From NCBI GenBank assembly GCA_963977675.1, contig CAXBPY010000002.1, positions 1 to 64,000 on the forward strand: a DNA stretch of 64,000 nt, given 5' to 3'. Positions 1 to 8,370 of this stretch are shown piece by piece (position 1 is the stretch's first letter; each line of letters begins with the position of its first letter). Position numbers and translations under genes: made by a program. The stretch is from CAXBPY01 sp003455275. Its GTDB lineage: Bacteria > Bacteroidota > Bacteroidia > Chitinophagales > UBA10324. The notes under the pieces were generated by a model. The model saw nothing but the letters and a program-made list of their open reading frames with translations, made no database searches and was not told the DNA's origin.

Positions 1-1673
1 AATGCTTTTTCCAATTCAGGATTCAATTCATTCGCGCTGCCGGGAATGCGCACATCGCTCCAGAAATCTTTTTTGATTTGTTTGATTTCTTCAATCGCTT
101 CCTTCAGTCCTTTTTCATTGCGAGCCATTCCGCATTTATCCCACATCACTTTTCCAAGTTTGCGGTGGAAGAAGTCAACCGATTTTGTTCCTTTGATATT
201 CATCAGCGTATCAATCTGCGAGCGCACTTTGTTTTCCGCTTCCATAAATGCCGGTGAATCATTCTTGATTTTTCCGGTGAGAATTTCTCCCGAGAGAAAA
301 TCGCCAATGGTGTAAGGCAGCACAAAGTATCCATCCGCCAATCCCTGCATGAGCGCAGAAGCGCCAAGGCGATTCGCTCCGTGGTCAGAAAAATTGCATT
401 CACCAGTTGCATACAAACCAGGCACTGTAGTCATGAGATTGTAATCAACCCACAAACCGCCCATCGTGTAATGCACAGCAGGGTAAATCATCATCGGAGT
501 TTTGTATGGATCGTCGCCGGTAATTTTTTCATACATCTCAAAAAGATTTCCGTAGCGCGCGCTGATGGTTGCGTGACCATACTTCTTAATTGCATCCGCA
601 AAATCGAGATACACTGCCATTGCAGTTTCGCCCACACCGCGACCATCGTCACAAGCTTCCTTCGCCGCTCGTGATGCAATATCACGCGGCACTAAGTTTC
701 CGAATGATGGATATTTTCTTTCGAGATAATAATCTCTTTCTTCTTCAGGAATTTCCTGTGGCTTGCGTTTGTCGCCCTTCGCTTTCGGCACCCACACTCT
801 TCCATCATTGCGTAAACTTTCGCTCATGAGTGTGAGCTTCGATTGATAATCGCCATGCACTGGAATGCAAGTCGGATGAATTTGTGTGAAGCATGGATTT
901 CCAAAGTACGCTCCTTGCTTATGCGCCTTCCACGCAGCTGTGACATTGCAACCCATTGCATTTGTAGAGAGGAAAAAAACATTTCCGTATCCGCCGGTTG
1001 CAAGCACAACTGCGTGAGCAGCGTGTCGTTGAATTTCTCCGGTTACTAAGTCACGAACAATTACTCCGCGAGCTTTTCCATTTTCAATGACTACATCCAG
1101 CATTTCATGACGAGTGAAAAGCTGAACTGATTTAGCATTTACTTGTCTGCTGAGTGCGCTGTATGCTCCGAGCAAAAGTTGCTGACCTGTTTGACCACGA
1201 GCATAAAAAGTGCGCGACACCTGCACACCACCGAACGAACGATTATCGAGCAAGCCGCCATACTCACGAGCGAATGGAACTCCCTGCGCCACGCATTGAT
1301 CAATAATGTTTGCGCTCACTTCAGCAAGGCGATACACATTTCCTTCACGCGCGCGATAGTCGCCACCCTTGATGGTATCATAGAACAAACGATAAGTGCT
1401 GTCACCATCGTTGCGATAATTTTTTGCCGCGTTGATTCCTCCCTGAGCTGCAATGCTGTGCGCACGGCGCGCGCTGTCCTGAAAACAAAATGCTTTCACA
1501 CTGTAACCCAACTCACCAAGCGATGCAGCAGCACTTGCACCGGCGAGTCCGGTTCCAATCACAATCACATCAATCTTTTTCTTGTTCGCAGGATTCACCA
1601 GTTTCACTGATGATTTATACTTCGTCCACTTTGTTTCAATTGGACCTTCAGGAATTTTTGAATCTAAAGCCAT
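1..1673 (-). CDS. sdhA: Succinate dehydrogenase/fumarate reductase flavoprotein subunit (partial)
   Basis: Catalytic FAD subunit of respiratory complex II, oxidising succinate to fumarate on the cytoplasmic face of the membrane. The frame is open from an ATG at 1673 to the window edge (about 557 codons), so only the C-terminus is missing. Visible marks are the N-terminal dinucleotide-binding stretch GTGLAGAS (residues about 40-47), the segment RAHSIAAQGG (about 71-79), whose histidine aligns with the covalent FAD attachment site of the family, and QIHPTC further on. It starts 12 bases after sdhC on the same strand. The iron-sulfur subunit sdhB is expected just outside the window, which is the usual Bacteroidota order sdhC-sdhA-sdhB. 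Confidence 0.95.
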   Translation of the reverse strand, partial: MALDSKIPEGPIETKWTKYKSSVKLVNPANKKKIDVIVIGTGLAGASAAASLGELGYSVKAFCFQDSARRAHSIAAQGGINAAKNYRNDGDSTYRLFYDTIKGGDYRAREGNVYRLAEVSANIIDQCVAQGVPFAREYGGLLDNRSFGGVQVSRTFYARGQTGQQLLLGAYSALSRQVNAKSVQLFTRHEMLDVVIENGKARGVIVRDLVTGEIQRHAAHAVVLATGGYGNVFFLSTNAMGCNVTAAWKAHKQGAYFGNPCFTQIHPTCIPVHGDYQSKLTLMSESLRNDGRVWVPKAKGDKRKPQEIPEEERDYYLERKYPSFGNLVPRDIASRAAKEACDDGRGVGETAMAVYLDFADAIKKYGHATISARYGNLFEMYEKITGDDPYKTPMMIYPAVHYTMGGLWVDYNLMTTVPGLYATGECNFSDHGANRLGASALMQGLADGYFVLPYTIGDFLSGEILTGKIKNDSPAFMEAENKVRSQIDTLMNIKGTKSVDFFHRKLGKVMWDKCGMARNEKGLKEAIEEIKQIKKDFWSDVRIPGSANELNPELEKA

Positions 1674-1685
1674 AGGTTGATCTAA

Positions 1686-2360
1686 CTATTTTTTCAGGAA
1701 AAAGAAAAGAGGCATGGCCGCAAACACACCACAGATGATTAAACTGTAAGCAATGCCAAGCCACTCAATGAGTGGAGTATATTTTTTATGATAAACACCG
1801 AGCGTGCGGAATGCACTCTGAAAGCCATGAAGCAAGTGATAACAGAGTACTACCATTGAAGCAACATACAGGGCAACATATGCAGGGTTTTGAAAAGCCA
1901 TCTTCACTTCATTATACATATCCGGAAATCCATTTGCATCGAAACCCAACTGATCAGTGAATCGAGATGGAATAAAAAAGTTGCGGATATGAATGATGAG
2001 GAAAATCAGAATGAGTGAACCGAGAATTCCCATGCTGCGCGAATACCATGTGCTGGTTTTTGTTGCACTAGCTCCTGCATAACCAACAGGGCGCGCTTTC
2101 TGATTTTGACGGGTGATGGCAAGTGATTGAAAAATATGAACGAACAAAAACAGAAACAGAAAAATCTCAATAGTGCGGATGAAAAAATTGTGACCGAAAA
2201 AATGCGCCACTTCATTGTAAAGTAATCCTTCGTCGGGTAGAAACATGAGTGCATTCACGAAGCAATGCACCACTAAAAACAAAATGAGAAACAACCCGGT
2301 GAGCGACATCACCACCTTTTGCCCGATGGTGGAGAGGAAAAAATTTTTGAGCCAGTTCAT
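1686..2360 (-). CDS. sdhC: Succinate dehydrogenase cytochrome b subunit, b558 type
   Basis: Membrane anchor of complex II that carries b-type heme and passes electrons to menaquinone. It is 224 aa with about five hydrophobic helices and membrane histidines in segments such as LVVHCFVNALMF and HFFGHNFF, matching the single-polypeptide B. subtilis/Bacteroidota anchor rather than the separate SdhC/SdhD of proteobacteria. It is the first gene of the operon. A good Bacteroidota-type promoter lies about 75 bases upstream, and sdhA follows after 12 bases. Confidence 0.92.
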   Translation of the reverse strand: MNWLKNFFLSTIGQKVVMSLTGLFLILFLVVHCFVNALMFLPDEGLLYNEVAHFFGHNFFIRTIEIFLFLFLFVHIFQSLAITRQNQKARPVGYAGASATKTSTWYSRSMGILGSLILIFLIIHIRNFFIPSRFTDQLGFDANGFPDMYNEVKMAFQNPAYVALYVASMVVLCYHLLHGFQSAFRTLGVYHKKYTPLIEWLGIAYSLIICGVFAAMPLFFFLKK

Positions 2361-2434
2361 GCGTTTCAGTTGAATAGTTTTGAAAGTTTAGAAAGTGTAA
2401 AAGTTTTTATCACACCTCAACTCTATTTCGGGCG

Positions 2435-2464
2435 CAAAAATAATTGCCACGATTGCGCAGACAA
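2435..2464 (-). promoter_or_regulatory. Promoter of the sdhCA operon
   Basis: On the minus strand there is a TTG (2464-2462), 19 bases, then TATTTTTG (2442-2435). This fits the Bacteroidota consensus TTG-N19-TAnnTTTG exactly. Transcription would begin near 2428, giving a leader of about 70 bases before the sdhC ATG at 2360. Read from sequence only; the start site is inferred. Confidence 0.6.
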
Positions 2465-2475
2465 GGTTCAGAAAA

Positions 2476-2537
2476 GTTATTCGTTATCTGTAAATAGTTA
2501 TTTGTAAATACAAGCTGAATTACTAATAACGGATAAC
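2476..2537. repeat. Imperfect inverted repeat between sdhC and rseP
   Basis: GTTATTCGTTAT (2476-2487) and ATAACGGATAAC (2526-2537) can form a 12-bp stem with one G-T pair and a 38-base loop. It lies just downstream of the rseP stop. It could act as a weak end-of-transcript structure, but the loop is long and the stem AT-rich, so this may be chance. Confidence 0.3.
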
Positions 2538-2554
2538 CATAAGCTAATAACTAC

Positions 2555-3877
2555 TCACTTAAAAAGTTTGATGATGTCATTTCCATTTGCATACACCATC
2601 AGCGAGAGCAAAATCACCATTCCAACTACTTGCGCATATTCTAAAAATTTGTCGCTCGGTTTTCTGCCGGTGATCATTTCAACCAAAGTGAAAAGAACAT
2701 GACCGCCATCGAGAGCCGGAATTGGAAGCAGATTCATAAACGCAAGTGCGAGTGAAAGAAATGCCGTGATGTTCCAGAAAGATTGCCAGTCCCATGTCGG
2801 TGTCATGATTTTTCCAATGCTGATGAAACCACCGAGGTGCTTGTATCCTTCTGTTTTTCTATTGAATATTAAACGGAATTGTTTTACATAGTCAGCTAGT
2901 TTTTCCCAGGTCTTGTTCCAGCCGGCTGGAATAGAAGCCCAGAAACCATAAGCAATTTTTTTAGATTGATAAAGTTTATCCGGGAGCACACGATAAACGC
3001 CAAGTGTTCCATCTTCAGAAATTTTTACAGGAAGTTTCAATGTATCGCCGCTACGCAACAATGTAACTGCAACAGTTTTTCCTTTGTGTGAAACGATATA
3101 GGGAACAGCCTGATCCCAAAACAAAGCCGGTATCGAGTCAAGCGCAATCAGCTGATCTTTTGCTTTGATACCTGCATTTCCCGCCGGTGAATTCTCAGGA
3201 AGAGAGTCGATAAAAAAAAGTGTTCGCGGTTCAATGAAACTTGCCTTATCAGCATTCAAAATATATTTAAGTGAGCTGTCTTCAACTTTTATATCAACTT
3301 TTTCTCCTGCGCGTTCTACTTCAATAATTCGCTCACCATCAAACATCACCCTGGCAAATACATCTGTGTACTGTTCAATTGGTTTTCCTCCAACTGATAA
3401 TATATGATCACCACTTTGTAATCCAAGATGCATGGCGGTGCTGTCAACGGCAATTCCATATTGAAGATTTGCATTCGGTATATATTCTTCGCCCCATGCA
3501 AAAAGAATCATTGAGTAAATAAAAATTGCGAGTATCATGTTCATGATAATTCCGCCAAGCATAATGATGAGCCGCTGCCATGCGGGTTTGCTTCTGAATT
3601 CCCATGGCTGTGGTGGTTGCTTCATTTGCTCTTTGTCCATGCTCTCATCAATCATTCCGGCAATTTTCACATAGCCGCCCAGCGGAAGCCAACCGACTCC
3701 ATATTCTGTTTCTCCTTTTCTGAATTTAAAAAGTGCAAACCACGGGTCGAAAAACAAGTAGAATTTTTCTACCTTGGTTTTGAACCAACGCGCGGTAATA
3801 AAGTGCCCGAATTCATGAATGAGAACAAGTATGGATAAACTGAGAATGAGTTGGACAGTTTTTATTAAGACGATCAT
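2555..3877 (-). CDS. rseP: RIP metalloprotease, site-2 protease family (RseP-like)
   Basis: Intramembrane zinc protease (M50) that cleaves membrane-bound anti-sigma factors or leftover signal peptides. The 440 aa protein has the zinc motif HEFGH at residues 21-25 inside the first membrane helix, a central part with PDZ-like segments (for example GLQSGDHILSVGG and the region around NSPAGNAGIKAKDQL), and the second active-site element NLLPIPALDGGH in a C-terminal helix. Length and layout match full-length RseP. It follows dxr by 45 bases on the same strand, a dxr-rseP pairing common in many bacteria. No anti-sigma factor is nearby, so its substrate cannot be told from context. Confidence 0.93.
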   Translation of the reverse strand: MIVLIKTVQLILSLSILVLIHEFGHFITARWFKTKVEKFYLFFDPWFALFKFRKGETEYGVGWLPLGGYVKIAGMIDESMDKEQMKQPPQPWEFRSKPAWQRLIIMLGGIIMNMILAIFIYSMILFAWGEEYIPNANLQYGIAVDSTAMHLGLQSGDHILSVGGKPIEQYTDVFARVMFDGERIIEVERAGEKVDIKVEDSSLKYILNADKASFIEPRTLFFIDSLPENSPAGNAGIKAKDQLIALDSIPALFWDQAVPYIVSHKGKTVAVTLLRSGDTLKLPVKISEDGTLGVYRVLPDKLYQSKKIAYGFWASIPAGWNKTWEKLADYVKQFRLIFNRKTEGYKHLGGFISIGKIMTPTWDWQSFWNITAFLSLALAFMNLLPIPALDGGHVLFTLVEMITGRKPSDKFLEYAQVVGMVILLSLMVYANGNDIIKLFK

Positions 3878-3922
3878 TTATATGAATTAAAGATTGAAGA
3901 TTAAAAATTCAGCGGCAAATAA

Positions 3923-5092
3923 CTACAATCCTTTTTGAATTTGCTGTGAAGCAAATGTGCGGGTGTCAGAATCACAGTGTAGATAATCTTCGAAAGTTGG
4001 GTTGGAAATAAATTTCATTTCAGAAATACTTCTTTCAACTAACACCGGTATCTGAAGGAAAGAAATTTTATCCTGAAGAAAAGCTGCCACTGCAATTTCG
4101 TTTGCTGCATTCATGATGCACGGTGCGTTTCCACCTTTTGCCATGGCATCAAAGGCAATTTGCAGCGAGCGGAAAGTTTTCAAATCGGGCTGCTCAAATG
4201 TGAATGACGAAAAATTCTTGAAATCGAATCTTGGAAAATCTGATTTCAATCTATCCGGATAACCGAGCGCAAACTGAATCGGAAGTTTCATATCGGGCAA
4301 ACCGAGTTGTGCTTTCATGCTTCCATCCTGAAACTGAACGATGCTGTGAATAATGCTTTGCGGATGAACAATTACTTCAATCTGATTTGGATTTAATCCG
4401 AATAACCATTTTGCTTCTATCACTTCAAGGCCTTTATTCATAAGCGTAGCTGAGTCAATCGTGATCTTCGCACCCATATTCCAGTTCGGATGCCTGAGCG
4501 CCTGTTCTTTTTTTATGTACTGAAGTTCTTCTGTTTTTTTTCCTCTGAACGGACCGCCGGAAGCGGTGAGAATTATTTTCTCAATCTTATTGTGCCATTC
4601 ACCAAGCAGGCATTGAAAAATGGCGCTGTGCTCCGAGTCAACCGGATAAATATTTACTCCATTCTCGCGTGCAAGTTTGGTAATTAAATCTCCGGCCACC
4701 ACCAGTGTTTCTTTATTTGCTAAAGCAATATTTTTTTTCGCTTTGATAGCAGCAACAGTTGATTTCAATCCTGCAAAGCCGACCATTGCTGTCAATACAA
4801 TATTTATATTTTCATTCCGAACACACTGTTCGACCGATTCACTTCCTGAAAAAACCTTTACAGGAAAATTCTGCAATGCGTTTTTTACATATTCACTTTT
4901 TGATTTATCACCAATTACAACTGTGGCCGGAAGAAATTTTTTTGCCTGGTCAATTAATAAATCCGCATTTGAATTTGCAGTGAGCAGTTCGAGTTCAAAA
5001 ACATTTTGATTCGCCGCAATCACCTCCAATGCCTGCGTTCCAATGGAGCCCGTGGACCCGAGAATAGCTACTGTGCGTTTTTCCTTATCCAA
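3923..5092 (-). CDS. dxr: 1-deoxy-D-xylulose 5-phosphate reductoisomerase
   Basis: Converts DXP to 2-C-methyl-D-erythritol 4-phosphate with NADPH, the committed step of the MEP isoprenoid pathway, in the cytoplasm. The 389 aa protein has the NADPH-binding loop GSTGSIG (residues 12-18), ANKETLV, the metal-binding segment PVDSEHSA, the flexible loop SGGPFR, and the active-site run around IDSATLMNKGLEVIEA. All expected motifs are intact. It sits 12 bases after the GldM-C-like gene and 45 bases before rseP, so the three are probably co-transcribed. Confidence 0.96.
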   Translation of the reverse strand: MDKEKRTVAILGSTGSIGTQALEVIAANQNVFELELLTANSNADLLIDQAKKFLPATVVIGDKSKSEYVKNALQNFPVKVFSGSESVEQCVRNENINIVLTAMVGFAGLKSTVAAIKAKKNIALANKETLVVAGDLITKLARENGVNIYPVDSEHSAIFQCLLGEWHNKIEKIILTASGGPFRGKKTEELQYIKKEQALRHPNWNMGAKITIDSATLMNKGLEVIEAKWLFGLNPNQIEVIVHPQSIIHSIVQFQDGSMKAQLGLPDMKLPIQFALGYPDRLKSDFPRFDFKNFSSFTFEQPDLKTFRSLQIAFDAMAKGGNAPCIMNAANEIAVAAFLQDKISFLQIPVLVERSISEMKFISNPTFEDYLHCDSDTRTFASQQIQKGL

Positions 5093-5104
5093 TTTTAAAA
5101 AGGA

Positions 5105-5800
5105 TTACTGAATTTCTATTTTAACAGTATTGGTGAATCGTGAATATCCGTCAGTGCCATCTACTTTTATGTTTTTAAAAATAAAAGAGTCTCCGGGCTT
5201 TGCGGCTTGCATCTGATTTCGAAGATCGGTTCCAAAAATATTTTTTGAGACATGATACATTTTGGAATTACCATCCGGAGGAAGATACTGAACATCATAG
5301 TCACCAAGGAACCAGCTGCTGTAAACCGGAAAAGACGGAACATAAACTCCAAGGTTATACATTTTCAAAAACTCTTCGCGGGTCATTTTGCCATTAACGA
5401 TTGTATCGCCGATATAAGCAGTTGGGTCAGGTAACTGAAGGATATAGAAATCTTTTTGCCACAGAATGGAATCTTTTCCATTAACTAAATAATGAACGCT
5501 GATCCATGTGCGGTGATTATTCATACCGCCGGTAAAGTGAACGGAATATTCGAGTGCAGCTTTTGATTTATCCTTCATTGTGTCAAGTTGAAACTGCAAG
5601 CTATTTTTAGTGAAATGTTTCTGAACGGACCCATTCTCGGCCAGCAGGTCAATTGAAAAAGGATCTAAATTGGTCGTATACACATGAACATTTACCCCTG
5701 TGCCTCCAAAAAAAAATGGCTGATCAGTCACTACCGTAACTGATTGCGAAATTGATCTCTGAAAAATCAGCAGAAAAAGAATGATGAATTTAAATTTCAT
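5105..5800 (-). CDS. Secreted protein resembling the GldM C-terminal domain
   Basis: Secreted 231 aa protein with a signal peptide (MKFKFIILFLLIFQRSISQS, probable cleavage after the last IS or SQ). From about residue 125 the sequence PDPTAYIGDTIVNGKMTREE, then an LGVYVPSF-type segment and FIFKNIKVDGTDGYSRFT near the end, follows the pattern of the last periplasmic domain of the gliding/T9SS motor protein GldM (PDP..yvGg..nG.i.k, then f.I.a.gpdG..r). The GldM membrane helix and helical periplasmic region are absent, so this is a stand-alone C-domain protein, not GldM itself. Function is unknown; a role as a T9SS-associated periplasmic factor is inference. It leads a probable operon with dxr and rseP. 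Confidence 0.6.
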   Translation of the reverse strand: MKFKFIILFLLIFQRSISQSVTVVTDQPFFFGGTGVNVHVYTTNLDPFSIDLLAENGSVQKHFTKNSLQFQLDTMKDKSKAALEYSVHFTGGMNNHRTWISVHYLVNGKDSILWQKDFYILQLPDPTAYIGDTIVNGKMTREEFLKMYNLGVYVPSFPVYSSWFLGDYDVQYLPPDGNSKMYHVSKNIFGTDLRNQMQAAKPGDSFIFKNIKVDGTDGYSRFTNTVKIEIQ

Positions 5801-5883
5801 GAAGAAGAATAAATCTTATCGGCAAATATGCGTTCAATCATTTTTAATTTTGAATAAGCAAGTAATTGATATTTGAATTCGAA

Positions 5884-6342
5884 ATGAGAAAATTATTTTC
5901 CGGAATGTTCATGATACTGGTTTTTGTTTCGTGTCACCGCAAGCAGATGATACAAACCAGCGGAATCAGCGCTGCTGGAAAAGATGACTTAACTGCAGCC
6001 TCTCCCAACTCCTGTGTTGTGGTGGCTGATGTTTTATCGATTTCTCCGGCTGACAGCACACTAACCGATTCATGGTGCGCTTTATTTCCATGCGAAGCAG
6101 TTATCAAGGTTTCAGAAATAAAACAATGCGGCAGTGCTTCCACCGGAGTAATAGACACGGACGCAGGAATCGAAGTTCATTTTGTTTTCACAACTGCTCC
6201 GTCAGAAAAAGTTGGCTCGGGTGTGCCGCTTTATCTTCCAGGATTAAAGGAAGGTGACCGCATTCTTACAACCCTTCATATCCATCCTTCGCTTGGCGGA
6301 GGAGTGGAATATTCAGTTTACAGTTACAAGATTTTGCAATAA
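5884..6342 (+). CDS. Small hypothetical lipoprotein
   Basis: About 152 aa if started at the ATG at 5884. A longer frame from a TTG at 5866 is less likely because it would add six residues ahead of the signal peptide. The N-terminus MRKLFSGMFMILVFVSC is a lipoprotein signal ending in a plausible lipobox (FVSC). The mature part is short, with cysteines in NSCVV, DSWCALF, FPCEAVIK and KQCGSAS. I do not recognise the family. It stands alone, divergent from the GldM-C-like gene and convergent with obgE. Confidence 0.55.
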   Translation: MRKLFSGMFMILVFVSCHRKQMIQTSGISAAGKDDLTAASPNSCVVVADVLSISPADSTLTDSWCALFPCEAVIKVSEIKQCGSASTGVIDTDAGIEVHFVFTTAPSEKVGSGVPLYLPGLKEGDRILTTLHIHPSLGGGVEYSVYSYKILQ

Positions 6343-6385
6343 ATATTTTTTAGTTTCAGGTGAAGATTTACTTGGGTATTTTTTC

Positions 6386-6402
6386 GATTGAAATTTTCAA
6401 TC
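6386..6402. repeat. Short palindrome between convergent genes
   Basis: GATTGAAA-T-TTTCAATC is an 8-bp inverted repeat with a one-base centre, placed between the ends of the small lipoprotein gene (+) and obgE (-). It might contribute to termination, but no clean T-run follows and the loop is too short for a classic terminator. Confidence 0.25.
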
Positions 6403-6503
6403 CAATATTTATCGTAACGCATTCAAATTGCAGGCAAATCAAATTTGAAAACATTATCAATCTTTTTTGAGTAATACGCTTTCAGCAGAAGCCAATCAAT
6501 AAA

Positions 6504-7496
6504 TTAATTGTTCAACAAATTCCAGATCATTTCTTTCATCTTATCAATTCCGGTGCTTTTCCATGAAGAAATAAATACATGAGGAATTTTTTTTGGCAAT
6601 TCTTTTTTAATAAGTTTTTGCAATTCACCGTCTGCCATATCGCATTTTGTAATAACTAGCAAGCGCGGCTTGTGCAGCAATTCAGGGTTATAAAGTTCCA
6701 GTTCGTTGAGCAGAATTTCATATTCGTTTTTGATGTTGTTACAATCAACCGGAATTAAAAACAAAAGCATTGAATTCCGTTCTATGTGTCTGAGAAATCG
6801 ATGTCCTAAACCTTTTCCTTCATGAGCGCCTTCAATAATTCCGGGAAGATCAGCCATCACAAATGATTTATCATCTTTATAAGATACAATTCCAAGATTT
6901 GGAACCAGCGTTGTGAAAGGATAATTCGCTATCTCAGGCTTGGCGGCACTCACAACAGAGAGAAGTGTACTCTTACCTGCATTCGGGAAACCTACCAATC
7001 CAACATCAGCAAGTAATTTTAATTCAAGAATTTTCCAGCCCTCTTCAAGTGGCTCACCAGGCTGAGCATAGCGTGGAGTCTGATTTGTAGGGCTTTTGAA
7101 ATTATAATTTCCCAAACCACCGCGCCCGCCTTTCACCAGAATTTTTTCTTCGCCATCATTTGTTATTTCGAAAAGCACTTCATCGTGTTCAGCATCCTTA
7201 GCCACCGTTCCTAATGGAACTTCAAGAATAATATCCTTGCCGCTGGCACCTGTTCTTCTTGCACTGCCTCCATTCTCTCCGTTTTCTGCATGAATATGTT
7301 TTCGGTACTTAAGATGAAGTAAGGTCCAGAGTTGAGAATTGCCTCGAAGAATAATATGCGCACCGCGGCCTCCGTCTCCTCCATCGGGTCCACCTTTGGC
7401 TGTAAGTTTATCTTGACGGAAACCCACCTTGCCTGCACCACCAGCGCCGCTGCGGCAAAAAATTTTTACATAGTCAACAAAATTGCTGCCTTCCAA
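6504..7496 (-). CDS. obgE: GTPase Obg
   Basis: Ribosome-associated GTPase involved in late 50S assembly and growth control. Of the 330 aa, residues 1-160 form the glycine-rich Obg fold (for example SGAGGAGKVGF, GGPDGGDGGRG, KGGRGGLGN). The G domain follows with G1 GFPNAGKST, G3 DLPGIIEGA and G4 TKCD. It ends soon after the G domain, so it is the short form without the acidic tail of E. coli ObgE. It lies 6 bases after adk in one transcription unit, a common Bacteroidota pairing. Confidence 0.96.
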   Translation of the reverse strand: MEGSNFVDYVKIFCRSGAGGAGKVGFRQDKLTAKGGPDGGDGGRGAHIILRGNSQLWTLLHLKYRKHIHAENGENGGSARRTGASGKDIILEVPLGTVAKDAEHDEVLFEITNDGEEKILVKGGRGGLGNYNFKSPTNQTPRYAQPGEPLEEGWKILELKLLADVGLVGFPNAGKSTLLSVVSAAKPEIANYPFTTLVPNLGIVSYKDDKSFVMADLPGIIEGAHEGKGLGHRFLRHIERNSMLLFLIPVDCNNIKNEYEILLNELELYNPELLHKPRLLVITKCDMADGELQKLIKKELPKKIPHVFISSWKSTGIDKMKEMIWNLLNN

Positions 7497-7502
7497 ATCA
7501 GA

Positions 7503-8084
7503 TTAAGCAAGTTGGTTAATTTCTTCACAGAGCTTGTTGAATATTTCATCAACTGACCCAACACCATTAATCTCTACAAATTTTTTCTGCTTGTCATAAA
7601 ATGATTTGAGTGGTGAGGTTTGTTCACTGTAAACATGAAGCCGGTGACGAACTACTTCTTCATTAGCATCATCAGTTCTTCCGCTGGTTTGTCCTCGTTT
7701 TATCAGGCGGCGGACAAGTTCATTTTCATCTACTTCAAGAGATAGAACAATAGTGACCGGTGTACGGCGGTTATCTAAAAAATGATCAAGGGCTTCAGCC
7801 TGTGGAACTGTTCTGGGAAACCCATCGAAAATAATTCCGCGTGTAAGCTCTGTTGTATGTTCATATACAAACCCTGCCAGCATTCGAATGGTTACATCAT
7901 CGGGAACCAGTACTCCTTTATCAAGATAACTTTTTGCTTCCAAGCCAAGTGGAGTTTGGTGAGCAATTTCACTTCTGAAAATATCACCGGTACTTATATG
8001 GAGCAGGTTAAATTGATCCTTAAGCATTGCTGCCTGAGTTCCTTTTCCGCTGCCCGGCGGTCCAAATAAAATTATGTTAAGCAT
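7503..8084 (-). CDS. adk: Adenylate kinase
   Basis: Interconverts ATP+AMP and 2 ADP in the cytoplasm. The 193 aa protein has the P-loop GPPGSGKGT near the N-terminus (residues 8-16), the DGFPRT segment, and a short LID with GQTSGRTDD, which marks the short-form enzyme without a zinc-binding LID. All catalytic arginine regions (RRLIKRG, VVRHRL) are present. It is the first gene of adk-obgE and has a convincing promoter just upstream. Confidence 0.95.
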   Translation of the reverse strand: MLNIILFGPPGSGKGTQAAMLKDQFNLLHISTGDIFRSEIAHQTPLGLEAKSYLDKGVLVPDDVTIRMLAGFVYEHTTELTRGIIFDGFPRTVPQAEALDHFLDNRRTPVTIVLSLEVDENELVRRLIKRGQTSGRTDDANEEVVRHRLHVYSEQTSPLKSFYDKQKKFVEINGVGSVDEIFNKLCEEINQLA

Positions 8085-8104
8085 TAGTGATTACTGGTGG
8101 TGCG

Positions 8105-8134
8105 CAAATGTGATTACACAATCTGAATATTCAA
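8105..8134 (-). promoter_or_regulatory. Promoter of adk-obgE
   Basis: Minus strand: TTG (8134-8132), 19 bases, then CACATTTG (8112-8105), one mismatch to TAnnTTTG. The spacing is exactly the Bacteroidota consensus. The adk ATG is about 20 bases downstream of the -7 box, so the leader would be very short. Confidence 0.5.
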
Positions 8135-8370
8135 ACGAACGCTATGATTTTTAAAGCATTGAATAAATTTTATATGCAAAACCTGTAACTATGTTCGATT
8201 TTGCCATTATTTTTTCAATGATTTCAATCATCAAAAAAATAGTCAGTTGTAGTGTTATCATTGCAAAAACTATAGATGGATTTGAAAGAAGATGAAATTA
8301 GTTTCACCCATGCAATACAATTTAGAATTTTGGTTCGTTTAATTCAAAACCAATCACCAACCCCGACTTA
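8135..8370. other. Intergenic stretch between adk and the desaturase gene
   Basis: Apart from the adk promoter just left of it, I see no open frame, tRNA, strong hairpin or repeat here. It is AT-rich and must hold the promoter of the desaturase gene, but no -7/-33 pair with correct spacing stands out. Confidence 0.4.

Noticed and set aside
1..1670. Several open frames of 60-155 codons on the plus strand across the first 1.6 kb
   Set aside because: They are mirror frames of sdhA, whose minus-strand reading is open to the edge and matches the family throughout.
8135..8370. Possible small RNA or tRNA in the longest gap
   Set aside because: No cloverleaf, no terminator with T-run and no conserved-looking stem could be found by eye.
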